A stretch of 64,000 nucleotides of DNA from Planctomycetota bacterium. Lineage in GTDB: Bacteria; Planctomycetota; UBA1135; GCA-002686595. Each line of letters begins with the position of its first letter. Position 1 is the stretch's first letter. The notes under the pieces are model-generated. The model saw only the letters and a list, made by a program, of their open reading frames with translations. It was not told where the DNA came from and searched no databases. This document shows, in pieces, positions 1 through 9,858 of this stretch. The DNA lies in the NCBI GenBank assembly GCA_022446815.1, contig JAKVCD010000015.1:46267-110266 (forward strand), given 5' to 3'. Both the position numbers and the translations under genes were made by a program.

Positions 1-1
1 G

Positions 2-898
2 AGGACCCTCGGGCTGCTCTTCTTTAGGGGTTCCCTGCGTACCCGCGCTTCCTTTGAGGCCGCGGTCGGCCAGCTCGGGGGCCACCCCATAGACCTCAAC
101 GCGACCTCGGACTTCTGGGACCTCGAAGACCGGGAGGGCGGCGTCATGGATGGCGCTGCACCGGAGCACGTACGTGACGCCGCGACTGTCCTCTCTCGAT
201 ACGTCGACCTGCTCGCGATCCGCCCATCTCTCTCCGGGACCTCCTGGGGTACGGACCGGAAGGACTCCATGATTCAGTCGTGGGCAGCGCACGCAGAGGT
301 CCCTGTGATCAATATGGAGAGCGCGCTCTGGCACCCGCTGCAAGCGCTCGCAGATCTGATGACCCTGCGCGAACACTTTGGCGCCCTGTCCGGCAGGAAG
401 CTGACGATCGTTTGGACTCACTCCCCCACCGCGGCGAGCCCCTCCGTGGTCAACTCGCTCCTGCAAGCGACTGTCCGGAGCGGGATGCAAGTCCGGCTCG
501 CGCACCCTGCGGGATACGAGCTCGACAGTCAGGTCCTAGAAGAGACCAACGAGCTCGCGACCAAGTCGGGCGGGAGCTACGAGGTCAGCAATGAGCTCCC
601 CGAGGCTGTCGATGGCGCCGAGGTGGTCTATGCGCGCTCGTGGTGGTCAACAGAGGACTATGAGAACCCCACCCTCGCCGCGAGCCGCCGCGCGCGTCAC
701 ACCGACTGGATGGTCGACCCTGCTCTGCTGAAGCGCGGAGACCACGCCCACTTGATGCACGCCATGCCCGTGCGACGAAATCTAGAAGTGACAGATGAGG
801 TCCTCGATGGCCCTGAGAGCCTCGTCTACCAGCAAGCGGAGAACCGCCTTCACTCTCAGAAGGCCCTCCTGATGCACATCCTGCGGGGCGCAAGCTAG
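2..898 (+). CDS. N-acetyl-/N-succinyl-ornithine carbamoyltransferase (5' end outside window)
   Basis: Aspartate/ornithine carbamoyltransferase family enzyme that transfers a carbamoyl group to an (acylated) ornithine in arginine synthesis. The reading frame is open from base 2, so the gene begins before the window; the ATG at 146 is internal. The carbamoyl-phosphate motif SLRTR is encoded at 32-46, and further motifs VINMESALWHPLQALADL and HAMPVRRN (758-781) follow. The HPLQ form and the VRRN-EVTDEVLD stretch resemble the acetyl-/succinyl-ornithine branch (ArgF') rather than plain ArgF, but the acyl specificity cannot be read from the sequence. The usual Cys of the HCLP motif is Ala here. It lies 39 bases before dnaE on the same strand. 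Confidence 0.85.
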   Translation, partial: RTLGLLFFRGSLRTRASFEAAVGQLGGHPIDLNATSDFWDLEDREGGVMDGAAPEHVRDAATVLSRYVDLLAIRPSLSGTSWGTDRKDSMIQSWAAHAEVPVINMESALWHPLQALADLMTLREHFGALSGRKLTIVWTHSPTAASPSVVNSLLQATVRSGMQVRLAHPAGYELDSQVLEETNELATKSGGSYEVSNELPEAVDGAEVVYARSWWSTEDYENPTLAASRRARHTDWMVDPALLKRGDHAHLMHAMPVRRNLEVTDEVLDGPESLVYQQAENRLHSQKALLMHILRGAS

Positions 899-937
899 CG
901 TCCCTCACCGCCCACAACTGCTCCTCGATCCACACCC

Positions 938-3900
938 ATGACCGCGCCGGACTTCGTCCATCTCCACGTTCACTCCGAGTACAGCCTCCTCGACGGAGCG
1001 AACCGGATCTCTAGCCTCGTCAAGGCAGCTGCAGACGACGGCCAGCGCGCGATCGCCCTGACCGACCACGGCAACATGTTCGGTGCGATCGAGCTTTACA
1101 AGGCCGCCAAGGCCTCTGAGCGCGAGGTAAAGCCGCTCATCGGCTGTGAGGCCTATGTCGCCCGTGACTCGATGCATAAGCCTCACAGCAAGAAGCAGGG
1201 CAACGGCTACAACCACTTGACGCTGATCGCTCGAAACAACGAGGGCTACCAGAACCTCATCCAACTTGCCTCCTCTGCATACACGGAGGGCTACCACTTC
1301 CGCCCTCGCATCGATAAGGAGCTGCTTAGTCAATATGCGGGCGGTATCAACTGCCTCTCTGGCTGCCTCGCTGGCGAGATCAATCAACTCTTCCGCGAGA
1401 ACAAGGAGGACGCTGCCGAGAAGCTCGCGATGGACTTCCGTGACCTCTTCGGCAAAGAACATTTCTGGTTGGAGCTCCAGCGGAACGGGATCAAGCTTCA
1501 AGACCGAGTGAACGAGAGCATGGTCCGTCTCAGCCAGCGCACGGGGATCCCGCTAGTCGCGACGAACGACATCCACTACCTGCGTCACGAAGACTGTCAG
1601 GCGCAAGACCTCCTCCTGTGCATCAATACAAACGCGAAGAAGAGGGAGGAGAACCGCTTCAAGTTCGACACGGACTCCCTCTATTTCCGGACTCGAGACG
1701 AGATGGGTCACATCTTCCGGGACCTCCCAGACTCCGTAACGGAGACGATGAACGTCGCGGAGCAGGTCGACATTGGGATCGAGTTCAGCTTCGAGAAGGA
1801 AGACGGCGACCCTGACAAGTACCACATCCCTGTCTTCGAACCTGAGGGTGGCGGAGACCCGGAGCTGTTCTTCAATGAGCTCCTCGAGGCGGGCCTCAAC
1901 AGGAAGTACAGCGGCGACCAGAAGGAGGCGCGCGAGCGTCTCGAGATGGAGAAGAAGGTTATCCGCCAGCTTGGCTTCACCTCTTACTTCCTCATCGTTT
2001 GGGACCTGATCAAGTGGTCGCGTGAGAACGGCATCCCCGTCGGCCCCGGTCGGGGTTCAGCGGCGGGCTCGATCGTCGCCTACCTCCTCGACATCACCCT
2101 GATCGACCCGCTCTACCACGGGCTCATCTTCGAGCGCTTCCTCAACCCCGAGCGCGTCTCGATGCCTGATATCGACATCGACTTCTGCAAGGACGGTCGT
2201 GAGCGGGTGATGGAGTACACGCGTGAGAAGTACGGGAACGACCACGTCGCCCAGATCATCACCTTCGGGACCATGCAGTCTAAGGGCGTCATCAGGGACG
2301 TGGGCCGCGCCCTAGACGTGCCCCTGCGCGAGGTCGACCGCGTCACCAAAATGATCCCGGATGGCCCGAACACTCCCAAGCTGCCCGTCCTCTTGGGGCT
2401 AGAAAAGAGTGACAACCCGAAGAAGCAAGAGGAGCTTGATAAGAGCAAGAACGACGACCTCATCAAGGTCAGCAAGAGCTCTGAGGTCATGCGCGAGCTC
2501 TTCGACTACTCCCTCTCTCTCGAGGGCATGTCGCGACACTTCTCGATCCACGCCGCGGGGGTGGTGATCGCGGATCGCCCGATCCTTGAGTACGTCCCCC
2601 TCGCTGTAGATAAGCGCGCAGGGACCCCCATCACTCAGTGGGCAGCAGGTCACCTCGAGGACCTCGGGCTGCTCAAGATGGACTACCTCGGGCTCAGGAC
2701 GCTCACGATCCTCGACAAGTGCGAGACTTTGATCCGAGCCGCTGGCGGAGAGGTCCCTGACCTCTTGGAGGGCACACAGGACGACCCCGCTGTCTACGAG
2801 CTCCTCATGACAGGGGACACGCAGGGCATCTTCCAGCTTGAGTCCGAGGGCATGCGTAAGCTCATCACGCGCATGCAGCCGGACTGCTTCGCAGACTTGG
2901 TCGCGCTCCTCGCGCTCTACCGGCCCGGCCCCTTGGACGCCGGGATGGATGATCTCTACGTCAACCGTAAGCACGGTCGCGAGGCCGTCGAATACGAGCA
3001 CCCTGTGCTCGAGAGCATCCTCGAAGAGACCTACGGCTGCATCGTCTACCAAGAGCAGGTCATGCGGATCTCGAGTGACCTCGCTGGCTTCTCGCTCGCC
3101 GAAGCAGACAACCTGCGCAAGGCCATGGGCAAGAAGATCGTCGCCATCATGGAGAAGTTCTCTGCGAAGTTTGTGGAAGGCGCAGTGGAGAACGGCTGCT
3201 CTAAGCAAGACGCCAAGCAGATCTGGGACAACATCCTCAAGTTCGGAGGCTACGGCTTCAACAAGTCCCACTCAGCGGCCTACGCGATCTTGAGCTATCA
3301 GACTGCGTGGATGAAGGCGCACTACAGGCAAGAGTTCCTGGCCGCGAACCTGTCCTGCGAGATGTCAGACTCGGACAAAGTGAAGGCGCTCTTAGACGAC
3401 GCGCGCAATGCTGGGATAGAGATCCTCGGCCCTGACGCCCGCCGCTCCGACTGGTACTTCCTCCCCGAGGGAGACTCGATCCGTTATGGGCTGGGCGCCA
3501 TCAAGGGCACGGGAGAGCAAGCGATCACTCACCTGATCCGCGCACGTGAGGCGCTCAAGAAAGACAACAAGCCCCTCGGGCTCTTCGAGTTGACAGGTCA
3601 GACAGACCCTAAAGAGGTTGGAAAGATCGCTTGGGAGGCCCTGATCAAGGCTGGCGCCTTTGACTTCACAGAGGTCAATCGAGGCAGCATCTTCGCCGCC
3701 TTGGAGGGCGCGCTCTCAGATAGCGCGGCGGCCGCAGCAGATCGTCGCTCGGGGCAAGCCAACCTCTTTGGCGCCCTCGAAGAGGAGACCGATGACGACT
3801 CAAGGAAGTTCTCAGAGTACGACGCCTGGAGCCGCCATGACCTCTTAGACAGAGAGCACGAGGCCCTCGGTCACTACCTCTCCGGCCACCCGCTGGAGGA

Positions 3901-4474
3901 GCGCGGCGGCCTCTTGTCCCTCCTCTCGACCGTCACGAGCAAGAACGCGAATGAGCTGCCCGGCGCTGAGGTCACTGTCGCGGGGATGATCCGCGAGATG
4001 GAAGAGCGCGTGGTCCAGAGCGGGAAGAACATGGGCAAGAAGATGGCCCGGTTCCGCCTCGAAGACCTCCACGGCAGTATCCCTGTGACGTGCTTCCCCC
4101 GCACATACGCTGAGTGCCGCGATGACATCGGCAACGGGGAGATCGTCGTCCTGCGTGGTCGCATGGAGCGTGACGCTGACGACCCGAACCTGCTCCTAGA
4201 CGAGGTCATGACGCTTGAGGAGGCTCTGCAGCGCTTCGACGGCGGCCTCGTCATCCCGGTCACCCCAGATGACGCAGAGCTCCTCCCCCGCCTACAGGAG
4301 CTCTTCCAGCGCCACCCAGGCAGGCAGAGCGTCTACCTGCAGGTGCAGGGGAACGACGGCACCACCCGCCGCATTCGCGCAGGCAGCCACTGCCGCATCT
4401 CGATCTCCGAGCCCTTCGCCCGCGAGATCGACGAGCTCATCGGAGAGGGCCGCTTGAGCCTCACTCGCAGCTGA
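938..4474 (+). CDS. dnaE: DNA polymerase III alpha subunit
   Basis: Replicative DNA polymerase, 1178 aa, the usual DnaE1 length. The N-terminal PHP domain starts at once with HLHVHSEYSLLDGA (His 8, 10, 12). The polymerase core has the GPGRGSAAGS motif and the catalytic acidic motif PDIDIDF at residues 410-416. It is followed by the helix-hairpin-helix region and an OB-fold (about residues 1005-1090). There is no built-in DnaQ exonuclease as in PolC. No clear ribosome-binding site precedes the ATG; the gene probably shares a transcript with the carbamoyltransferase upstream. It converges with the ribosomal protein block at a shared terminator. Confidence 0.97.
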   Translation: MTAPDFVHLHVHSEYSLLDGANRISSLVKAAADDGQRAIALTDHGNMFGAIELYKAAKASEREVKPLIGCEAYVARDSMHKPHSKKQGNGYNHLTLIARNNEGYQNLIQLASSAYTEGYHFRPRIDKELLSQYAGGINCLSGCLAGEINQLFRENKEDAAEKLAMDFRDLFGKEHFWLELQRNGIKLQDRVNESMVRLSQRTGIPLVATNDIHYLRHEDCQAQDLLLCINTNAKKREENRFKFDTDSLYFRTRDEMGHIFRDLPDSVTETMNVAEQVDIGIEFSFEKEDGDPDKYHIPVFEPEGGGDPELFFNELLEAGLNRKYSGDQKEARERLEMEKKVIRQLGFTSYFLIVWDLIKWSRENGIPVGPGRGSAAGSIVAYLLDITLIDPLYHGLIFERFLNPERVSMPDIDIDFCKDGRERVMEYTREKYGNDHVAQIITFGTMQSKGVIRDVGRALDVPLREVDRVTKMIPDGPNTPKLPVLLGLEKSDNPKKQEELDKSKNDDLIKVSKSSEVMRELFDYSLSLEGMSRHFSIHAAGVVIADRPILEYVPLAVDKRAGTPITQWAAGHLEDLGLLKMDYLGLRTLTILDKCETLIRAAGGEVPDLLEGTQDDPAVYELLMTGDTQGIFQLESEGMRKLITRMQPDCFADLVALLALYRPGPLDAGMDDLYVNRKHGREAVEYEHPVLESILEETYGCIVYQEQVMRISSDLAGFSLAEADNLRKAMGKKIVAIMEKFSAKFVEGAVENGCSKQDAKQIWDNILKFGGYGFNKSHSAAYAILSYQTAWMKAHYRQEFLAANLSCEMSDSDKVKALLDDARNAGIEILGPDARRSDWYFLPEGDSIRYGLGAIKGTGEQAITHLIRAREALKKDNKPLGLFELTGQTDPKEVGKIAWEALIKAGAFDFTEVNRGSIFAALEGALSDSAAAAADRRSGQANLFGALEEETDDDSRKFSEYDAWSRHDLLDREHEALGHYLSGHPLEERGGLLSLLSTVTSKNANELPGAEVTVAGMIREMEERVVQSGKNMGKKMARFRLEDLHGSIPVTCFPRTYAECRDDIGNGEIVVLRGRMERDADDPNLLLDEVMTLEEALQRFDGGLVIPVTPDDAELLPRLQELFQRHPGRQSVYLQVQGNDGTTRRIRAGSHCRISISEPFAREIDELIGEGRLSLTRS

Positions 4475-4480
4475 TCGGAT

Positions 4481-4522
4481 GAAACAAAACGAGGCGCCCA
4501 CCCTGCCGGGGTAGGCGCCTCG
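4481..4522 (-). terminator. Rho-independent terminator of the ribosomal protein block
   Basis: Nine-base perfect stem (4490-4498 with 4514-4522), extended inward by further GC pairs. On the minus strand it is followed by TTTTGTTT. It lies between the convergent stops of dnaE and rplQ. On the plus strand the T-run is weak (GCTGTCTTCTCTT), so it probably serves mainly the minus strand. Confidence 0.85.
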
Positions 4523-4542
4523 CTGTCTTCTCTTGAGCTGAC

Positions 4543-4965
4543 TCAGGCTGTGGCTTCGGCAGCCTCAGTAGCTGCGGCCTGCTCCTCGGGCGAGGTCTCA
4601 TCGAGAGTGCGCTCAACGAACTCGATGATCGCACGCTCGCCAGCGTCGCCAAGACGCGGCTTAGAGATCTTCAGGATCCTGCAGTAGCCGCCCGGGCGCT
4701 CCTTGAAGCGCGGCCCGAGGACGTCGAAGAGCTTCTGCACAGCCTCCTTGTCCCGCAGCTTGGAGAACGCACGACGGCGGTTAGCCTGCGTGTCGTCCTT
4801 AGCCATGGTGACGATCTTCTCGATGATCGGGCGAAGGTGCTTCGCCTTGGGCACGGTCGTTGTGATGCGCTCGTGATCTATCAGCGAGACCATCATGTTC
4901 CGGGTCATGGCCGTGCGGTGAGCAGCGGTCCGTCCCAGCTTGTAGCCTTTTACTCTGTGTCGCAT
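4543..4965 (-). CDS. rplQ: 50S ribosomal protein L17
   Basis: Large-subunit protein near the exit tunnel, 140 aa. The start [17 protein letters not shown] is the family signature, and the core ends near VERTLDE. A short Ala/Glu-rich tail (about residues 125-140) follows. It is the last gene of the alpha operon, 19 bases after rpoA, and sits directly before the block terminator. An AGGGG sequence 8-12 bases upstream supports the chosen ATG. Confidence 0.97.
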   Translation of the reverse strand: MRHRVKGYKLGRTAAHRTAMTRNMMVSLIDHERITTTVPKAKHLRPIIEKIVTMAKDDTQANRRRAFSKLRDKEAVQKLFDVLGPRFKERPGGYCRILKISKPRLGDAGERAIIEFVERTLDETSPEEQAAATEAAEATA

Positions 4966-4984
4966 ATCTAGATGCCCCTATGGG

Positions 4985-5980
4985 TCATTCAGCGGCCATC
5001 CCGAGTGCCAAGCCGCGCTCTGCGAGCTTGGCCTTGATCTCGGTCAGGCTGGTCTTGCCGAGGTTTTTCAGGTTCATGACCTCTTGCTCTGAGAGCGAGA
5101 CGAGGTCTCGGATGGTCTGAAGGTTCGCGCCGTCTAAGCAGTTCTTAGCTCGGACACTGAGCTCGAGCTCTAACAGAGAGCGGTCCAGCGCGCGCTCGAT
5201 CTCAGAGATCTCACGGTTGCTTTGGTTGAACTCGCTGTCGACCGGGTCATCCGTGAGCAAGACGTCGTCCTTGAACGCGTCCTGCAGCACGAAGGGGTTG
5301 AGGTGCTTGCGATAGATCTTGGCAGACTCAACGAGGGCCATCTCAGGAGAGATTGTCCCGTCAGTCCAGATCTCAAGCATCAGCCTGTCGTAGTTGGTCA
5401 GCTTGCCGACGCGGGTCTGCTCGATCGAGTAGCGAACGCGCAGTACGGGCGAGTAGATGGAGTCCACGGGGATCTTCCCGATGACACCCTCGACCTCCAC
5501 CGCGTTGTCATCAGCGGTCACGTACCCGCGACCGCGGTTGACGTCTAGCTCAACCTCAAAGTCACGATCCATCGTGAGTTCAGCGATGCGGAGGTCCTTG
5601 TTGACGACCTGCGCATCCCCCTCGCACTCGACATCAGCACCGGTGACGACACCCTTCTTGCTGACGTTGATACGGCAGGTGATGGGCTTGTCGCCAGAGT
5701 AGCTGATCCTCAAGCGCTTCAGGTTCAGGATGATGTCGGCCGCGTCCTCGTAGACGCCGTCGAGAGAGTCGAACTCGTGCGAGACGCCCTCGATCTTGAC
5801 CGCAGTGATGGCCGTCCCCTCGATGGAGGACAGCAAGACGCGCCGAAGCCCGTTGCCGATCGTGTGGCCGAAACCACGCTCGAACGGCTCAACGGAGAAG
5901 CGTCCATACTCTTCCGACTTGGTCTCCTTCTCCAGGATGACCGAACTCGGCAATTCAAAATTACGCCAGCGAATTCTCAT
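4985..5980 (-). CDS. rpoA: RNA polymerase alpha subunit
   Basis: Assembly platform and promoter UP-element/activator contact of RNA polymerase, 331 aa. The N-terminal dimerisation domain is marked by EPFERGFGHTIGNGLRRVLL. The C-terminal domain with its two helix-hairpin-helix-like motifs is seen in ELSVRAKNCLDGANLQTI and LKNLGKTSLTEIKAKLAERG. A GAGGAG Shine-Dalgarno precedes the ATG. It lies in the canonical alpha-operon order after rpsD and before rplQ. Confidence 0.98.
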   Translation of the reverse strand: MRIRWRNFELPSSVILEKETKSEEYGRFSVEPFERGFGHTIGNGLRRVLLSSIEGTAITAVKIEGVSHEFDSLDGVYEDAADIILNLKRLRISYSGDKPITCRINVSKKGVVTGADVECEGDAQVVNKDLRIAELTMDRDFEVELDVNRGRGYVTADDNAVEVEGVIGKIPVDSIYSPVLRVRYSIEQTRVGKLTNYDRLMLEIWTDGTISPEMALVESAKIYRKHLNPFVLQDAFKDDVLLTDDPVDSEFNQSNREISEIERALDRSLLELELSVRAKNCLDGANLQTIRDLVSLSEQEVMNLKNLGKTSLTEIKAKLAERGLALGMAAE

Positions 5981-5998
5981 GGTGCGTTTCTCCTCGAC

Positions 5999-6625
5999 CT
6001 ACTTGGAGCACAGTTCGACGATGAGCTGCTCTTGAATGGGGAACGGGAAGTCGTTGCGCTGCGGGAGCGAAACGACCTTGACTGCCATCGTGTCTGCGTT
6101 GGCATCGAGCCACTCGGGGACGAATCCGCCCTTGTTGAGCTCGATGTTCTGAGAGACGATCTGCTTAGTGTTTTCCTTGTCGCGCGGCTTGATCTCGTCA
6201 CCAGGACGGACCTGGAAGGAGGCGATGTCCACCTTCCTGCCGTTGACGGTGAAGTGGCCGTGCGCGACAAGTTGTCGCGACTGAGCGATCGTGAGGGCAA
6301 AGCCGCTGGTGACGATCGCGCTGTCGAGGCGTCGCTCGAGGAGGTTCAAGAGGTTCTCCCCGGTGTTGCCCTTCATGCGCTCCGCGCGCTTGAAGTAGCG
6401 CTGGAACTGGTGCTCACGAACACCGTAGATGCGCTTGAGCTTCTGTTTCTCGCGAAGGCGGATGCCGTACTCGCTGATCTTCCGGCGGCTCTGCGCGTGA
6501 ACCCCGGGGGGATAGTCGCGCTTCGCCAGGGGTGACTTGCCTCGGGCGCCGTGTGCGCCGCGGCTGAAGAGGTCCATCCCCTCCCGCCTCGAGAGCTTCC
6601 ACTTAGGTCCTGTGTTTCGTCCCAT
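5999..6625 (-). CDS. rpsD: 30S ribosomal protein S4
   Basis: Primary 16S-binding protein that nucleates the 30S body, 208 aa. The start MGRNTGPKWKLSRREGMDLF at 6625 is preferred to an upstream in-frame codon at 6703, because it matches the family start and has AGGAG just upstream. The S4 RNA-binding domain (LERRLDSAIVTSGFALTIAQ onward) is present. The zinc-binding Cys set of some S4 proteins is absent (C- type). In E. coli S4 represses the alpha operon; whether it does so here cannot be seen. Confidence 0.97.
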   Translation of the reverse strand: MGRNTGPKWKLSRREGMDLFSRGAHGARGKSPLAKRDYPPGVHAQSRRKISEYGIRLREKQKLKRIYGVREHQFQRYFKRAERMKGNTGENLLNLLERRLDSAIVTSGFALTIAQSRQLVAHGHFTVNGRKVDIASFQVRPGDEIKPRDKENTKQIVSQNIELNKGGFVPEWLDANADTMAVKVVSLPQRNDFPFPIQEQLIVELCSK

Positions 6626-6647
6626 TGACTCTATTCTCCTGGATGAA

Positions 6648-7025
6648 CTAGACGCGCCGACGCTTCTTGGCGCGGCATCCGTTGTGCGGGAGGGGCGTGA
6701 CATCCTCGATGGAGAGGATCTTCAGGCCCGCCTTGGCCATCGAGCGGATAGCGGACTCGCGCCCGGACCCCGCTCCCTTGATTCGTACATCGACCTCCTT
6801 CATCCCGTGGCGGATGGCCGCGACAGCGGCTCTCTCGCCAGCGCGCATGGCGGCGAAGGGTGTGCTCTTACGAGTCCCCTTGAACCCCATCGCTCCGGAC
6901 GACCCCCATGAGACCGTGTTCCCCTGCGGGTCAGCGATCGTGATGATGGTGTTGTTGAAGGACGCGAACACGTGGGCGATGCCCTTGACGATGTTCTTCT
7001 TCGCTTTCTTTGTGCTCTTAGCCAT
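6648..7025 (-). CDS. rpsK: 30S ribosomal protein S11
   Basis: Platform protein of the 30S subunit that contacts the E site and mRNA, 125 aa. Recognised by [20 protein letters not shown] and the conserved end [18 protein letters not shown]. It is second in the alpha operon; 22 bases separate its stop from the rpsD start. Confidence 0.98.
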   Translation of the reverse strand: MAKSTKKAKKNIVKGIAHVFASFNNTIITIADPQGNTVSWGSSGAMGFKGTRKSTPFAAMRAGERAAVAAIRHGMKEVDVRIKGAGSGRESAIRSMAKAGLKILSIEDVTPLPHNGCRAKKRRRV

Positions 7026-7047
7026 GATTCAAACTCGGGCTCTAGGC

Positions 7048-7431
7048 CTACTTCATCCCCTTCACTGACTTCTTGCCGGCGACGGTCTTCTTCGGGCCTT
7101 TGCGGCCACGCGCGTTCGTCTTGGTGCGCTGCCCGCGGACAGGCAAACCGCGACGGTGGCGGAGGCCCCGGTAGCAGTTGATGTCACGCAAGCGGTTGAT
7201 CGCCGACGCCCTGAAGCGACGGAGCTCACCCTCGACGAGATAGTTCTTCTCGATGTAACCGGAGAGCATCGTAACCTGCTCTTCTGTCAGGTCGCGCGCG
7301 GGCATGGCCGGGTCGAGCTCAAGGCCTGCGCAGATCTTCTGGGCGGTCACACGACCGACTCCGAAGACGTACGTCAGGGAGATCTCCAGGCGCTTATCGT
7401 TGGGTATGTCTACACCGTTGACTCGGGGCAT
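7048..7431 (-). CDS. rpsM: 30S ribosomal protein S13
   Basis: Head protein of the 30S subunit that bridges to the 50S and touches P-site tRNA, 127 aa. The start [19 protein letters not shown] and the signature [20 protein letters not shown] are canonical, followed by the usual lysine-rich tail. It opens the alpha operon, 75 bases after rpmJ. Only a weak GAGG Shine-Dalgarno is visible. Confidence 0.98.
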   Translation of the reverse strand: MPRVNGVDIPNDKRLEISLTYVFGVGRVTAQKICAGLELDPAMPARDLTEEQVTMLSGYIEKNYLVEGELRRFRASAINRLRDINCYRGLRHRRGLPVRGQRTKTNARGRKGPKKTVAGKKSVKGMK

Positions 7432-7506
7432 AACTGTCGACGCCTCACGCTCTAGAGCGCGGCGTGCCTCCTGTTCCGGTTCTGGGGGTTCTTCATTCGT
7501 ATGTTC

Positions 7507-7626
7507 CTACTTGCCCTGCCGCTGCTTGTGGCGCGGATCCGCGCTGCAGATGACCCGCAGCACGCCCCTACGACGCACGATCTTGCAGTTGAGGCATAAC
7601 CTTCTGACGCTGCTTCGTACTTTCAT
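7507..7626 (-). CDS. rpmJ: 50S ribosomal protein L36 (zinc form)
   Basis: Smallest 50S protein, 39 aa. Translation reads [20 protein letters not shown] and ends PRHKQRQGK. Zinc ligands Cys11, Cys14, Cys27 and His33 are all kept (C+ type). Its ATG overlaps the infA stop in an ATGA (7623-7626), which points to coupled translation. It sits between infA and rpsM, the standard spc/alpha junction. Confidence 0.95.
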   Translation of the reverse strand: MKVRSSVRRLCLNCKIVRRRGVLRVICSADPRHKQRQGK

Positions 7627-7871
7627 CTTCTTCGTCTCCTCGGCCTAGGCCGACGGTCTCCGCGTTGGATGATTCGCCCCTTTGTTAGGTCATAAGGGCT
7701 CATCTCTACGGTGATCTTGTCTCCGGGCAGGATGCGTATGTAGTGCATCCGCATCTTCCCGCTGACGTGTGCGAGGATCTCGTGTCCTGATTCCAACTTG
7801 GCGCGAAATCGGGCGTTCGGGAGCGACTCTGTGACGACGGCTTCCACGGTTATGGGCTCTTCCTTAGCCAT
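7623..7871 (-). CDS. infA: Translation initiation factor IF-1
   Basis: OB-fold initiation factor that occupies the A site of the 30S subunit, 82 aa. Core motifs are [17 protein letters not shown] and [20 protein letters not shown]. It carries an arginine-rich tail RPRPRRRRR beyond the usual 72-residue length. Two ATGs in tandem (7874 and 7871) are possible; the second has the better spacing (7 bases) from AGGAGG. It overlaps the stops or starts of adk and rpmJ. Confidence 0.96.
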   Translation of the reverse strand: MAKEEPITVEAVVTESLPNARFRAKLESGHEILAHVSGKMRMHYIRILPGDKITVEMSPYDLTKGRIIQRGDRRPRPRRRRR

Positions 7872-8542
7872 CATGAGACCTCCTGTCCTGAGGTCCCGCT
7901 CGCAGAGAGCAGCCCTCGTAGGTCTTCGAAGACCTCGTCAGGGGTTCGCGAGCCATCCACCACATCGAGCATCTCTCGTTCGCCGTAGTACTGAATGAGT
8001 GGGCTCGTCTCGTTGTGGTAGACCGCGAGGCGCTCCGTCACAGTCTCAGCGTTGTCATCAGCGCGCTTGTAGAGCTCCCCACCACAAGCATCGCAGACGC
8101 CTTCGACTGCGGGAACCTTGTACTTCTCGTGGTGGATGTTTCCACAGTCCTTGCAGAGCAAGCGACCTGAGGCGCGCTCGACGAGAGCCTCATCAGGTAC
8201 ATCCAGCTGCAGAGTCCGCGTCGTCCACCCATCAGAGAGACGCTCAGAGAGCGCCTCTGCTTGGGCGACGGTGCGCGGGAAGCCGTCGAGGAGATAGCCC
8301 CCCCCACAATCATCTGCCGCTACCCGGCCAAAGAGCATGTCGATCACGACCTCGTCAGGGACCAGCTTGCCGGCCTCCATATAGGTCTTCGCGAGCTTGC
8401 CGAGATCGGTCTCGTTGGAGAGGTTCTCCCGGAAGAGGTCACCCGTTGAGATGTGCGGAAGGCCGAGCTCAGCGGCCAGACGCACAGCCTGGGTACCTTT
8501 TCCTGCCCCGGGGGGGCCGAGCATGATCACGGCAGAGGTCAT
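7871..8542 (-). CDS. adk: Adenylate kinase
   Basis: Interconverts ATP + AMP and 2 ADP, 223 aa, long-lid type. P-loop [11 protein letters not shown] lies near the N-terminus, DGFPRT follows, and the lid has two CxxC pairs (CKDCGN and CDACGG), so it should bind zinc. The genomic place between secY and infA is common in bacteria. Start overlaps the secY stop by one base (TAATG). Confidence 0.97.
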   Translation of the reverse strand: MTSAVIMLGPPGAGKGTQAVRLAAELGLPHISTGDLFRENLSNETDLGKLAKTYMEAGKLVPDEVVIDMLFGRVAADDCGGGYLLDGFPRTVAQAEALSERLSDGWTTRTLQLDVPDEALVERASGRLLCKDCGNIHHEKYKVPAVEGVCDACGGELYKRADDNAETVTERLAVYHNETSPLIQYYGEREMLDVVDGSRTPDEVFEDLRGLLSASGTSGQEVS

Positions 8543-9852
8543 TAGGCGTCCCCTTCCTTCTTAGTCCAGCCGGGGCCACCCTCTTTCATCGCGCCCTCAT
8601 AGTTGCGCATGACGAGCTGGGCGGCGAGCTTGTCGACGAGGTCTAACGCGACCCCCACGACGATCAGGACGGAAGTGCCGCCGATGAAGTACTGCATGTT
8701 CGCAGGCATCGGAGTGCCCTCAGTAATGAATGAGGGCGCTACAGCAACCACGGCGAGGAACGCTGCCCCCACCAAGGTCAGGCGAGTGAGGACGCTAGAG
8801 AGGTACTCGGCAGTCTTCGCTCCCGGGCGGATACCAGGGATGAATGAGCCATGCTCGCGCAGGTTGTCTGCGATCTCTTCCGGACGGAACATCAGTCGGT
8901 TCCAGAAGAAGCAGAACGTGAACACCATCGCGACGTAGATCGAGACGTAAACGAAGCCCGTTTGGTCGCTGAAGATGGACTGCGCATACTCCCAGCCGAG
9001 CACGCCGAAGATCACGCCGGGGATCACGAAGAGCACCGAGGCAAAGATGATGGGCATCACGCCGGCCATGTTGACCTTCAAGGGGAGGTAGTGGCGCTGG
9101 CCACCGTAGACCCTACGGCCACGTGTGAGGCGCGCGTATTGGACCGGGATCCGACGGGCGCCCTTATGCATGAAGACGACAACGTAGACGACCACAGCCC
9201 AGATGCCTGAGATGAAGAGCAGCGTGCTCCAGAACTCAGGGGTGTCCCAGATCTGTAGGAACGAGACCGGCATCGAAGCGATGATCCCCGCCATGATGAT
9301 CAGTGAGGCGCCGTTACCGACGCCGTGCTCAGTGATGAGCTCTCCGAGCCACATCACGATCAGCGCGCCCGCGATCAGGGACGCGATGACGACAGCGCCC
9401 AAGAGGACAGGGCTGTCCTGCATCTCAGGCGAGATCATGTTGGGGTCGTTCAAGAACACCCCGGTGTAGACGAAGAAGGCCTGAATCAAGGCGATGGGAA
9501 CCGTCGCGAGACGGGTCCACTGGTTGATCTTCTTCTGACCGGAGGCGCCCTCCTTGGCCACAGCCTCCATCGTCGGCGAGATCTTCGTCAGCATCGAGAA
9601 GATGATGGACGCCGAGATGTAGGGCATGATCCCTAGGCCGAAGATCGTGGTCTGCCCCAGCTGACCACCTGAGAACGCGCTCATGAGGCCGAACAGGGGG
9701 TTGGTCTCGTTCCCGCCACGCAGGAACTCAGCGCTCATCCCGGGGATGGGCACTTGGAATCCGACCCGATAAGCGAGCAAGAGGAAGATCGTGTTGAAGA
9801 CCTTTTCTCTCGTCTCTCGGACGGTGAAGATCTTTCCGAAGGAGGCTTCCAC
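8542..9852 (-). CDS. secY: Protein translocase subunit SecY
   Basis: Channel-forming subunit of the Sec translocase in the inner membrane, 436 aa, with ten predicted membrane segments. Signatures include the N-terminal FNTIFLLLAYRVGFQVPIPG and FGLGIMPYISASII. The start is GTG at 9852, 6 bases after the rplO stop, without a clear ribosome-binding site, so translational coupling to rplO is likely. It is followed by adk with a one-base overlap. Confidence 0.97.
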   Translation of the reverse strand: MEASFGKIFTVRETREKVFNTIFLLLAYRVGFQVPIPGMSAEFLRGGNETNPLFGLMSAFSGGQLGQTTIFGLGIMPYISASIIFSMLTKISPTMEAVAKEGASGQKKINQWTRLATVPIALIQAFFVYTGVFLNDPNMISPEMQDSPVLLGAVVIASLIAGALIVMWLGELITEHGVGNGASLIIMAGIIASMPVSFLQIWDTPEFWSTLLFISGIWAVVVYVVVFMHKGARRIPVQYARLTRGRRVYGGQRHYLPLKVNMAGVMPIIFASVLFVIPGVIFGVLGWEYAQSIFSDQTGFVYVSIYVAMVFTFCFFWNRLMFRPEEIADNLREHGSFIPGIRPGAKTAEYLSSVLTRLTLVGAAFLAVVAVAPSFITEGTPMPANMQYFIGGTSVLIVVGVALDLVDKLAAQLVMRNYEGAMKEGGPGWTKKEGDA

Positions 9853-9858
9853 TGGGGA

